Shown piece after piece: positions 6,283-14,192 of a stretch of DNA of 25,854 nucleotides. Both the position numbers and the translations under genes were made by a program. Source of the DNA: RGIG4608 sp045635885 (GTDB taxonomy: Bacteria > Bacillota > Clostridia > Oscillospirales > CAG-272); assembly GCA_045635885.1 (NCBI GenBank), contig JAZTWO010000074.1:1-25854 (forward strand), given 5' to 3'. The notes under the pieces were generated by a model. The model was not told the DNA's origin. It searched no databases and was given only the letters and a program-made list of their open reading frames with translations. The first letter of the stretch is position 1. Every line of letters starts with the position of its first letter.

Positions 6283-6308
6283 AAAAAACCCGGTTTGCCG
6301 GGTTTTTT
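6283..6308 (+). terminator. Terminator of infC-rpmI-rplT
   Basis: AAAAAACCCGG (6283-6293) pairs with CCGGGTTTTTT (6298-6308) around a TTTG loop, ending in a run of six T. Confidence 0.95.
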
Positions 6309-6316
6309 GTCATATT

Positions 6317-6351
6317 TATCGGTACAGTTTTTTTGCAAAACTGTACCGATA
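6317..6351. repeat. Perfect 15-bp inverted repeat of unknown role
   Basis: TATCGGTACAGTTTT (6317-6331) and AAAACTGTACCGATA (6337-6351) are exact inverted copies around TTTGC. No T run follows and the operon already has a terminator eight bases earlier. It looks like a dispersed palindromic unit rather than a terminator. I found no second copy in this window. Confidence 0.85.
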
Positions 6352-6367
6352 GATGCCTTTATGAGCG

Positions 6368-6415
6368 TTGAAAAATCATAGAAAACGACAAAAATTCAAT
6401 GATTTTTCAATTTTT
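6368..6415 (+). repeat. 12-bp inverted repeat with a T run, upstream of the TrmH-family gene
   Basis: TTGAAAAATCAT (6368-6379) and ATGATTTTTCAA (6399-6410) are perfect inverted arms with a 19-base loop, followed by TTTTT. It is terminator-like but AT-rich. A TATAAT (6415-6420) directly follows and could be the -10 of a promoter for the genes to the right, although I see no matching -35. Confidence 0.55.
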
Positions 6416-6454
6416 ATAATTAATGTTTTGTGGGAAAGGAGCATACTTTTCGTT

Positions 6455-7267
6455 ATGGAGTGGCAATATATTTCATCAAAAAGCAATCAGCTTGTGATAA
6501 GACTTGCAAAGCTCAAGGAGAAAAAATACAGAAAAGCAGAAGGGCTTTTTAAGTTTGACGGAATAAAGCTCTTTTTCGAGGCGGCAAATTCTGGGGCACC
6601 AATTGAATATGTGCTTGTTTGCGAAAGTGCTTTGGGCAAATATTGTGCCGAAATCGAGGGCGCAACGTCCTGCCAAAAGCTCTACGTTTTGGCGGACGAG
6701 GTTTTCTCAAAGCTCACCGACGAGCAATCGCCTGAGGGAGTTATAACCATCTGCTCAAATCTTGAAAATATTGAAAATATCGACGATGTTAGCGAGCTTT
6801 CTGCCAAAGCGTTTGGCAAACGAGTGCTTATGCTTGAAAGTGTTCGAGACGTTGGAAATATGGGCACAATAATAAGAAGCGCAAAGGCATTTGGAATCGA
6901 CTTGCTTGTGATAAGTGCCGACTGTGCCGACTTGTATAATTCCAAAACAATTCGTGCCTCAATGGGCGCATTGTTCACACAAAAAATAGTGTGGGTTTCT
7001 TCAATCCCACAAGCCGTTTGCGCTATAAAACAAAATGGCTCGCACGTTTATGCGGCAGCTCTTGTAAGAGATGCTAAAAAGCTTGGCGAGGTTGAGCTTA
7101 AAATTGGAGATGCAATTTTGATTGGCAACGAGGGGCACGGTCTTTCTGCAGAGTCAATTGATGCTTGTGATGAATGCCTCTATATTCCAATGGAAGCGGG
7201 AAGCGAATCGCTAAACGCATCAATAGCCGCATCAGTTTGCATGTGGGAGCTTTATAAAATCCGTTAA
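6455..7267 (+). CDS. RNA 2'-O-ribose methyltransferase, TrmH/SpoU family
   Basis: 270 residues. It transfers a methyl group from S-adenosylmethionine to a ribose 2'-OH of rRNA or tRNA. An N-terminal substrate-binding domain precedes the knotted SpoU domain. The three SpoU motifs are visible as SVRDVGNMGTIIRSAKAFG, ILIGNEGHGLS and IPMEAGSESLNASIAASV. The exact RNA target cannot be read from the sequence; the family includes RlmB-like and TsnR-like enzymes. The ATG at 6455 follows AAGGAG (6436-6441) at about 13 bases, a little far, but the family start MEWQYISS with SKSNQLVIRLAKL fits. An earlier ATG at 6361-6370 would fall in the inverted repeat. It precedes dprA by 24 bases. Confidence 0.93.
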   Translation: MEWQYISSKSNQLVIRLAKLKEKKYRKAEGLFKFDGIKLFFEAANSGAPIEYVLVCESALGKYCAEIEGATSCQKLYVLADEVFSKLTDEQSPEGVITICSNLENIENIDDVSELSAKAFGKRVLMLESVRDVGNMGTIIRSAKAFGIDLLVISADCADLYNSKTIRASMGALFTQKIVWVSSIPQAVCAIKQNGSHVYAAALVRDAKKLGEVELKIGDAILIGNEGHGLSAESIDACDECLYIPMEAGSESLNASIAASVCMWELYKIR

Positions 7268-7291
7268 TAAATCTGTTTTAGAAGGTGCGAT

Positions 7292-8662
7292 ATGGAGATT
7301 AATTTGTTCAAAAAATCCGAGCATGTCTATTGGATATGGCTCGCACTAAAACTAAATAATCGCAACACAGTTTTTCAAAGATTGCTCGACATTTTTGATA
7401 ATTCGCCATATGAAATTTACCGTGCGGATGAGTCAATTTTCTCACGTGTGGAATTCCTTTCCGAATATCAAAAGCAATCTCTGCTTGATAAAAATATAGA
7501 CGAGGCAATGTCCATTCACAGCTATTGTAAATGGAATAATGTCAAGGTGATTAATTATTGTGACGAATCCTATCCCGATTCGCTCAAATCAATCAAAAAC
7601 CCACCAATCGTATTGTATTGCCTTGGGAAAGTGCCCGATTTTAATAGTAGAGTATGCGTTTCGGTTGTCGGCACTCGTAAAATGACGGAATACGGAATGC
7701 GCTCTGCTTATAAGCTTTCTTATGAGCTTGCCTCTGCAGGTGTGGTGGTAGTAAGCGGAATGGCGCTTGGAATTGATAGTGTTGCTCACGCAGGCGCACT
7801 TGCGGCAAACGGAACAACCGTTGCGGTTTTGGGTTGCGGAATAGACGTGATTTATCCCAAACAACACAGAAAATTAAGAAAACATATTATGCAAAACGGT
7901 GCAGTAATTACAACCTATCACCCATCAACAAACGCATATAAGAATAATTTTCCCGAAAGAAATGAAATTATTAGCGCATTGAGTGAGGGGACCGTTGTTG
8001 TTGAAGCACCCAAAAACAGTGGCGCTTTAATTACAGCCGACCGTGCGGCAGAGCAGTCAAGAACTGTTTACGCACTCCCGGGTAGTATTGAAGAACCAAT
8101 GAGCGAAGGACCTAACTATCTTATTAAAAACGGCGCAGTGGCAGTAACAAGTGCACGTGACATTTTAAACTATTATTTTGAAAATCATTCTCGTCTTGTC
8201 AATCCTGTAAAACTTCGTCAGGGCGAGCTCAGTTCTGATTTTGACAAACAATTTCTTGATAGCATTGAGGTTTCTTGCGATTGTAATGGCAAGGGATCTA
8301 AGGGAACACCCAAATCATTGCTTGAAAAGTTAAATAACGAGCTTAATAATAATGCCGAACAAAATAGCGATTATTATGCCGTTCCACAGATAAAACGAAT
8401 CAAAGAGGCAAAATCCTCAAGCATTGACGAAGCTGTTAACAAGTCAATGCCAAAGGGGAGCACAGTTGAAGAAAACATGGTTGCATCTTTGAGTGAAGAA
8501 GAAAGAAAAATATTTGATGCTTTCCCGTGTGATAAGCCAACTTCAGTTGACAAACTGATGAAATGTGGCTATCCTGTAGGAAAGACCATGGCAGCGCTTA
8601 CAGTTCTTGAAATTAAAGGACTTATAACATCGTTGCCCGGTGGATTGTACATTAGAAAATAA
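7292..8662 (+). CDS. dprA: DNA-processing protein DprA (Smf)
   Basis: DprA binds incoming single-stranded DNA in natural transformation and loads RecA onto it. The protein is 456 residues, longer than the usual 290-380. An N-terminal SAM-like region (about 1-110) is followed by the Rossmann domain (about 120-290) with VVGTRKMTEYG (125-135), VVSGMALGIDSVAH, GCGIDVIYPK, FPERNEIISALS and GALITADRAAEQSR. A polar, low-complexity linker of about 100 residues (295-398) leads to a winged-helix domain (399-456). The common GSR and FPxRNR motifs read GTR and FPERNE. The ribosome binding site is AGAAGGTG. The order dprA-topA-trmFO is the Firmicutes standard. Confidence 0.95.
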   Translation: MEINLFKKSEHVYWIWLALKLNNRNTVFQRLLDIFDNSPYEIYRADESIFSRVEFLSEYQKQSLLDKNIDEAMSIHSYCKWNNVKVINYCDESYPDSLKSIKNPPIVLYCLGKVPDFNSRVCVSVVGTRKMTEYGMRSAYKLSYELASAGVVVVSGMALGIDSVAHAGALAANGTTVAVLGCGIDVIYPKQHRKLRKHIMQNGAVITTYHPSTNAYKNNFPERNEIISALSEGTVVVEAPKNSGALITADRAAEQSRTVYALPGSIEEPMSEGPNYLIKNGAVAVTSARDILNYYFENHSRLVNPVKLRQGELSSDFDKQFLDSIEVSCDCNGKGSKGTPKSLLEKLNNELNNNAEQNSDYYAVPQIKRIKEAKSSSIDEAVNKSMPKGSTVEENMVASLSEEERKIFDAFPCDKPTSVDKLMKCGYPVGKTMAALTVLEIKGLITSLPGGLYIRK

Positions 8663-8681
8663 ACAAACGAAAGGAATAATT

Positions 8682-10973
8682 ATGGCAAATCTTGTTATAG
8701 TGGAATCACCCACAAAAGTAGGACCTATAAAGAAATATCTTGGCTCGAATTATAAAGTAGTTGCATCAAAGGGACACTTGCGTGACCTTCCCAAAAGTGC
8801 GCTTGGCATTGATATTGAAAATGGATTTGAACCACATTATATAAACATTAGAGGTAAGGGCGACCTTATTAAAGACATAAAGAAAGAAGCAAAGGGAGCA
8901 AAAAAAGTTTTCCTTGCAACCGACCCTGACCGTGAGGGAGAGGCAATTGCATGGCATCTTGCAACCGTTCTTGGTATTCCTGTTGAGAAAACCTTGCGTG
9001 TAAGCTTTAATGAAATTACCCCCACAGTAGTAAAGGCGTCAATCAAAGAGCCAAGAAACATTGATATGAATCTTGTAAACTCTCAGCAAACAAGACGTCT
9101 TCTTGACAGAATTGTTGGCTATAAGATTAGCCCATTGCTTTGGAAGACCGTAAAAAGCGGACTTTCTGCAGGACGTGTTCAATCCGTTGCCACAAGAATT
9201 ATTGTTGAAAGAGAAAATGAAATTGCATCCTTTGTTCCCGTTGAATATTGGACAATCGAAGCAGAACTTCAAAACGTTGAGGGTAAGAGCTTTTCCGTTC
9301 GTTTTTACGGTGATGAAAACGGCAAGATTAAGCTTTCTAACGAATCAGAGGCAAATAAGGTGCTTAATGCAGTTAAAAACGGACGATTCATTGTAAAATC
9401 CGTTAAACGTGCAGATAAGCAGAAATTACCCGCCCCCCCATTCACAACATCAACACTTCAGCAGGAAGCATCCTACAAGCTCGGTTTCCAGTCCGCACGC
9501 ACAATGAAGGTTGCACAGGAGCTTTATGAAGGCATTAACCTTGGCTCTGAATTTGGCGGCGTGCAGGGTCTTATCACATACATGAGAACTGACTCCTTGA
9601 GAATTTCAGACGACGCACAAAAGGCGGCAAAGGATTTCATTGTTGAAAAATACGGTGAAGAATATGCTCCAAGCGCACCAAGAAAATTCAAGGCGGCAAA
9701 GAGTGCACAGGATGCTCACGAAGCAATCAGACCTTCAAAGGTTGACCTCACCCCTGCACTTGTAAGAAAGTCACTTACACCCGAACAGTATAAGCTTTAT
9801 AAATTGATTTGGGAAAGATTTGTTGCATCTCAAATGCAGTCTGCAAAGCTTAGCACAGTAACCGCAGACTTTGAGAATAACGGATACATTTTCCGAACAA
9901 GTGGATACAGTGTTGCATTCCCCGGTTATATGGCGGTTTATGAGGCAACTGAAGAGGTTAAATCAAGTGGCGACGAGGTTGCAGTGGTTAAGGATATTAG
10001 AATTCCAGCTCTTAAAAACGGTGAAAATCTCGACGTTGTTTCAGTTGACTCTGAACAGCACTTTACAGAAGCTCCACCAAGATATACAGAAGCATGTCTT
10101 ATCAAATTCCTTGAAGAAAAGGGAATTGGAAGACCGAGTACCTATACCCCTATAATTACAACAATTCTTGCTCGTAATTATGTTCACAGAGAGGGTAAGG
10201 CACTTGTTCCCACACAGCTTGGCATGCTTACAACCAAGATTATGGAAGAAAACTTCAACACCGTGGTTGACTATAAATTCACAGCTAATATGGAAACCGA
10301 CCTTGACAAAATTGAGGCAGGTGACCTTAACTATCTTGACGTTCTTTCTGATTTTTGGAAGGACTTTGCGCTTGATCTTGAAGAGGCAGAAAAGAAAATT
10401 GGATCCGAGGATATAAAAGTTCCCGTGGAAGAAACGGATATCATCTGCGAAAAATGTGGTGCAAAAATGGTAGTTAGAATGGGTAAATTCGGCAAATTTG
10501 CCGCATGTCCCAACTTCCCCAAGTGCAGAAACACAAAGCCCCTCACACCTCCCGAAACTCAAGAGGTTGAGGAAAAGAAAGAGCCCAAAAAGGAAGTTAT
10601 TGCAGATTTCAAATGCGAAAAATGTGGCTCTGATATGGTTCTTCGTTCAAGCAGATTTGGAACGTTCTATGCTTGCTCAAAGTATCCCGAATGTAAGTTT
10701 ATTAAAACAAAAACAAAGGAAATTGACGTTCCTTGTCCCACATGTGGCGGCAAAGTATTGACGAAATACGGCAAGAAAAAGACAGTGTTCTATAGCTGTG
10801 AAAATTATCCCAAGTGCGATTTCTCAAGTTGGGATATGCCCACAAAAGAAAATTGCCCCAATTGTGGCAAAATGCTTTTTAGAAAGAAGGGCAAAGACCT
10901 TTTGATTTGCGCAGATAAGGATTGCGGATATAAGGTGGCATGTGAGCCCCTTAAGGAACAGGTAGAAGAATAA
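8682..10973 (+). CDS. topA: DNA topoisomerase I (type IA)
   Basis: Relaxes negative supercoils by cutting one strand through a 5'-phosphotyrosine. It is 763 residues. The TOPRIM domain begins VIVESPTK and has DPDREGE (81-87). The active-site tyrosine is Tyr300 in TYMRTDSLRIS. Four C-terminal zinc ribbons with CxxC pairs lie at about 589-615, 645-671, 685-712 and 725-748; the first three have the PNFPKC/SKYPEC/ENYPKC form. The start is ATG 8682, after AAAGGA; the longer frame from 8640 overlaps dprA and lacks a ribosome binding site. It is 19 bases after dprA and shares one base with trmFO (TAATG). Confidence 0.97.
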   Translation: MANLVIVESPTKVGPIKKYLGSNYKVVASKGHLRDLPKSALGIDIENGFEPHYINIRGKGDLIKDIKKEAKGAKKVFLATDPDREGEAIAWHLATVLGIPVEKTLRVSFNEITPTVVKASIKEPRNIDMNLVNSQQTRRLLDRIVGYKISPLLWKTVKSGLSAGRVQSVATRIIVERENEIASFVPVEYWTIEAELQNVEGKSFSVRFYGDENGKIKLSNESEANKVLNAVKNGRFIVKSVKRADKQKLPAPPFTTSTLQQEASYKLGFQSARTMKVAQELYEGINLGSEFGGVQGLITYMRTDSLRISDDAQKAAKDFIVEKYGEEYAPSAPRKFKAAKSAQDAHEAIRPSKVDLTPALVRKSLTPEQYKLYKLIWERFVASQMQSAKLSTVTADFENNGYIFRTSGYSVAFPGYMAVYEATEEVKSSGDEVAVVKDIRIPALKNGENLDVVSVDSEQHFTEAPPRYTEACLIKFLEEKGIGRPSTYTPIITTILARNYVHREGKALVPTQLGMLTTKIMEENFNTVVDYKFTANMETDLDKIEAGDLNYLDVLSDFWKDFALDLEEAEKKIGSEDIKVPVEETDIICEKCGAKMVVRMGKFGKFAACPNFPKCRNTKPLTPPETQEVEEKKEPKKEVIADFKCEKCGSDMVLRSSRFGTFYACSKYPECKFIKTKTKEIDVPCPTCGGKVLTKYGKKKTVFYSCENYPKCDFSSWDMPTKENCPNCGKMLFRKKGKDLLICADKDCGYKVACEPLKEQVEE

Positions 10974-12313
10974 TGAGTGAAATTAAATTTGTAAACGTAT
11001 ATGGCGCAGGGCTTGCGGGATGTGAAGCGGCTTGGCAGATTGCCGAGCGTGGAGTTAAGGTTAAGCTTTATGAAATGAAGCCCCACAAATTCACCCCCGC
11101 CCATCATTCAAATGGCTTTGCAGAGCTTGTTTGTTCAAACTCTTTAAGAAGTGATAGCGTAATAAATGCAGTTGGCTTGCTTAAAGAGGAAATGCGTCGC
11201 CTTGGCTCATTGATTATGATGGCGGCAGAGGAAACAAAGGTTCCTGCGGGCTCCGCTTTGGCGGTTGATAGAGAGCTTTTCTCTGCATTCATTACAGAAA
11301 AAATCAAAAATCATCCTCTTATCGAGGTTGTTGAGGGCGAGGTTACACAGGTTAATCAAGATGAGATTACAGTAATTGCAACAGGCCCCCTTACAAGCGA
11401 TAAGATGGCGGAATATATTGAAAACGAGCTTGGTTGCTCAGGACTCCATTTCTTTGACGCAGCCGCCCCCATCGTTGATTTTTCAACTATCAATATGGAC
11501 GTTGCATTCTTTGCTTCTCGCTATGATAAGGGAGATGCGGACTATATCAACTGTCCCATGACTCGTGAGCAATATGACGCTTTCTATACCGAGCTTATCG
11601 GTGCAAAAGAAGCAGAAATTAAAGAATTTGACCGTGAGGAGCAAAAGAAAAAGCTCCAGGTTTTTGAGGGGTGTATGCCCGTTGAGGTAATGGCAAAGCG
11701 AGGATATGACACACTTTGCTATGGACCACTCAAGCCCGTTGGACTTGTTGACCCAAGAACTCAAAAAGAGTCTTTTGCGGTTGTTCAGCTTCGTAAAGAG
11801 AATAAAGAGGGCACAATGTATAACCTTGTTGGCTTTCAAACCCATCTTACATTCCCTGAGCAAAGAAGAGTGTTTAGAATGATTCCCGGTCTTGAAAACG
11901 CAGAGTTTTTGAGATACGGAATTATGCACAGAAACACATATTTAAACTCTCCCGGGCTTCTTAATAATGACTATTCAATGATTAAGAATCCCAATGTTTT
12001 CTTTGCAGGGCAAATGACGGGTGTTGAGGGATATATCGAGTCTGCAGGAAGTGGACTTGTGGCGGGAATTAATGCCGCCGCAAGAGCTTTGGGTGAAGAG
12101 GGCACACTTTTCCCTGAAACCACAATGATTGGCTCAATGGCACTTTACGTTCAAAACGGATCCATGGGCAAATTTGTTCCAATGAATGCTAATTTTGGAA
12201 TTATAAAGCCCCTTGAATTCAGAGTAAAGGGAGGCAAGAGTGCAAAGAATGAGGTTATCTCAAACCGTGCACTTGAAGCGATAGATCAGGTTATCGCAGA
12301 AATGAAAAAATAA
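10973..12313 (+). CDS. trmFO: Methylenetetrahydrofolate-tRNA (uracil-5-)-methyltransferase TrmFO
   Basis: A folate- and FAD-dependent enzyme that makes 5-methyluridine at position 54 of tRNA. It is 446 residues, the usual size. The FAD-binding GAGLAGCEAA is at 11-20. Cys54 in ELVCSNSLRSD and Cys235 in FEGCMPVEVMAKRG correspond to the conserved cysteines described for this family. The end contains FAGQMTGVEGYIESAGSGL, the second nucleotide-binding segment. Its start overlaps the topA stop by one base, indicating coupled translation. Confidence 0.97.
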   Translation: MSEIKFVNVYGAGLAGCEAAWQIAERGVKVKLYEMKPHKFTPAHHSNGFAELVCSNSLRSDSVINAVGLLKEEMRRLGSLIMMAAEETKVPAGSALAVDRELFSAFITEKIKNHPLIEVVEGEVTQVNQDEITVIATGPLTSDKMAEYIENELGCSGLHFFDAAAPIVDFSTINMDVAFFASRYDKGDADYINCPMTREQYDAFYTELIGAKEAEIKEFDREEQKKKLQVFEGCMPVEVMAKRGYDTLCYGPLKPVGLVDPRTQKESFAVVQLRKENKEGTMYNLVGFQTHLTFPEQRRVFRMIPGLENAEFLRYGIMHRNTYLNSPGLLNNDYSMIKNPNVFFAGQMTGVEGYIESAGSGLVAGINAAARALGEEGTLFPETTMIGSMALYVQNGSMGKFVPMNANFGIIKPLEFRVKGGKSAKNEVISNRALEAIDQVIAEMKK

Positions 12314-12329
12314 GAAAGGAGTGTAAAAA

Positions 12330-13043
12330 ATGCAGAATACTAATCTTTGTGAGCTTGAAAAAAAGCTTGGATACTCATTTAAGAATATAGATTATCTTAA
12401 AACTGCGCTTACACATTCTTCATATTCAAACGAATTAAAGCTTAAGGGCACTATAGTTGAGTGCAACGAGCGTCTTGAATTTCTTGGCGATAGTGTGCTT
12501 TCAATCATAGCTGCAAACTATTTGTTCAATAAATATCCAGATTCTCCAGAGGGGGAATTAACCCGTCGTCGTGCGGTAATTGTTTGCCGTGATGCGCTTT
12601 CTTCCTATGCAAAATCTCTTGACCTTGGCTCATTTTTGTTTCTTGGAAATGGCGAAGAGAAGAATAATGCTCGTGAAAGAAAATCATTGCTTGAAAACAC
12701 ATTTGAAGCGCTTATGGGTGCAATTTACCTTGATGGCGATAAGTTTAGAATGGAGATTATTCATTCTATCGTTCATCCCTTCTTTGAAGCGGAGCTTCAA
12801 GCTTGGGAAGAGGGTAAAATCGTTAAGGATTATAAATCCGAGCTTCAGCAAATGATTCAGCAATCAGGTGTTGACAGTCTTACATACGTTATGATTGGCT
12901 CAACAGGACCCGACCACGAAAAGACGTTTGAGATTGAGGCAAGACTCAATTCAAACATTGTTGGCAGAGGAAAGGGAAAAACCAAACGTGAGGCAGAGCA
13001 GAATGCCGCAAAAGAGGCATTGTCGCTTTTTGGAGAGATATAA
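12330..13043 (+). CDS. rnc: Ribonuclease III
   Basis: Cuts double-stranded RNA in rRNA maturation and mRNA turnover. It is 237 residues. The catalytic signature NERLEFLGDSVL lies at 46-57, with the second acidic site in ENTFEALMGAIYLDGD. The C-terminal double-stranded RNA-binding domain (about 165-235) ends GKGKTKREAEQNAAKEALSLF. The ribosome binding site is AAAGGAG, 17 bases after trmFO. It is the last gene before a terminator-like hairpin and keeps the Firmicutes neighbourhood with smc and ftsY. Confidence 0.97.
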   Translation: MQNTNLCELEKKLGYSFKNIDYLKTALTHSSYSNELKLKGTIVECNERLEFLGDSVLSIIAANYLFNKYPDSPEGELTRRRAVIVCRDALSSYAKSLDLGSFLFLGNGEEKNNARERKSLLENTFEALMGAIYLDGDKFRMEIIHSIVHPFFEAELQAWEEGKIVKDYKSELQQMIQQSGVDSLTYVMIGSTGPDHEKTFEIEARLNSNIVGRGKGKTKREAEQNAAKEALSLFGEI

Positions 13044-13053
13044 TTAAATTAAA

Positions 13054-13100
13054 CAAGAATTGGAATCGTGTTTTTTGCCCGATTCCCTTTCTTGCTTTTT
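13054..13100 (+). terminator. Probable terminator after rnc
   Basis: CAAGAA-TT-GGAATCG (13054-13068) pairs with CGATTCC-CT-TTCTTG (13080-13094), with a 2x2 internal loop and an 11-base apical loop, then CTTTTT. Termination may be partial because no convincing promoter is seen before the next gene. Confidence 0.7.
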
Positions 13101-13141
13101 AAAGAGAATAAAAAATAGCAGGGAAAGGAGAAAAAAGTCAA

Positions 13142-14164
13142 ATGAGACATATAAATATACCCATTTTCATACCCCATATGGGATGCCCAAATATGTGCGT
13201 TTTTTGCAATCAACGTTCCATTTCAGGCAGGGTTAGTTTTGATATTTCAAAGGTTCAAAATGAGATAGAAGAAGTTCTTTCAACAACTAAAAAAGACGAT
13301 TTTATTGAGATTGCATTCTTTGGTGGCTCGTTTACAGGCATTGATAGAGCGCTTATGATTGACTTGCTTTCTCTTGCTCAAAAATACATTGATATGGGAA
13401 AAGTTTCGTCAATTAGACTTTCCACCCGCCCCGACTATATTAGTGAGGAAATTCTTGATATTTTGTCCTCATATTCCGTTGGTACAATCGAACTTGGACT
13501 TCAAAGTATGGACGACATTGTGCTTGAAAAAAGCAAGCGAGGACACACAGCTATTTGCGCCGAAAACGCTTGTAAAATGATTAAAGAGCGCGGTTTTTCT
13601 TTGATTGGACAAATGATGATTGGATTGCCCGACTCCAATGTTGAAAAGGAAATTTACACCGCCAAAAAAATATGCCAAATGGGTGCTGACGGTGCCAGAA
13701 TTTATCCCACCGTTGTGTTTTATCAAACTGAGCTTTGCGATATGATGCAAAGCGGAGTTTACTCTCCACTCTCAAATGAGGATGCGGTTTACCGCACAAA
13801 AGAAGCGCTTAAAATTTTTGTTGAAAACGGTGTCCCTTGTATAAGAGTGGGACTTCAATCGGGCGAAAATCTTTCGGACTCGTCCTTGGTTGCGGGTGGC
13901 GCAAACCATTCTGCAATTGGCGAAATGGCAATGAGTGGCGTTTATTTTGATAAAATTTGCGAACAGATTGAAGCAAAATCGCCGCAAGAAATTCCACAAA
14001 AAATCTTGATTTATTGTCCCAAAGGCGAAATTTCAAAAATCGTGGGTCAAAAACGGCAAAATATTGAAAAAATTTGTCAAAAATATGGAATAAAGAACAT
14101 AAAAGTCCTTGAAAAAAATGAACTTTTGAGTTATAATATAATAATAGATTTTAATTATACATAA
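13142..14164 (+). CDS. Radical SAM protein, Elp3-like
   Basis: 340 residues. The 4Fe-4S cluster motif CPNMCVFC is at Cys15, Cys19 and Cys22, followed by the radical SAM GGSFTG (GGE-like) and RLSTRPDYI motifs. The N-terminal two-thirds is an Elp3-type radical SAM domain; no acetyltransferase domain follows. The last 50 residues (ISKIVGQKRQNIEKICQKYG) resemble a small RNA-binding-like basic helix. Substrate unknown; proteins of this type sit between rnc and smc in many Clostridia, so a role in RNA modification is an inference from context. The ribosome binding site is AAAGGAG. Confidence 0.88.
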   Translation: MRHINIPIFIPHMGCPNMCVFCNQRSISGRVSFDISKVQNEIEEVLSTTKKDDFIEIAFFGGSFTGIDRALMIDLLSLAQKYIDMGKVSSIRLSTRPDYISEEILDILSSYSVGTIELGLQSMDDIVLEKSKRGHTAICAENACKMIKERGFSLIGQMMIGLPDSNVEKEIYTAKKICQMGADGARIYPTVVFYQTELCDMMQSGVYSPLSNEDAVYRTKEALKIFVENGVPCIRVGLQSGENLSDSSLVAGGANHSAIGEMAMSGVYFDKICEQIEAKSPQEIPQKILIYCPKGEISKIVGQKRQNIEKICQKYGIKNIKVLEKNELLSYNIIIDFNYT

Positions 14165-14192
14165 TCTATCCTGAAAAAAGGAGGATATTGCT

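Noticed and set aside
6368..6454. Upstream extension of the TrmH-family protein from 6368
   Set aside because: It lies in the inverted repeat and T run; the family domain starts at 6455.
8640..8681. Upstream topA start
   Set aside because: It overlaps dprA and lacks a ribosome binding site; VIVESPTK begins four residues after ATG 8682.
10041..10562. 173-codon minus-strand frame inside topA
   Set aside because: It is opposite a clear gene, has no ribosome binding site or family features, and its residues mirror the topA codon pattern.
11483..11929. 148-codon minus-strand frame inside trmFO
   Set aside because: Shadow of a well-supported gene; no start signals.
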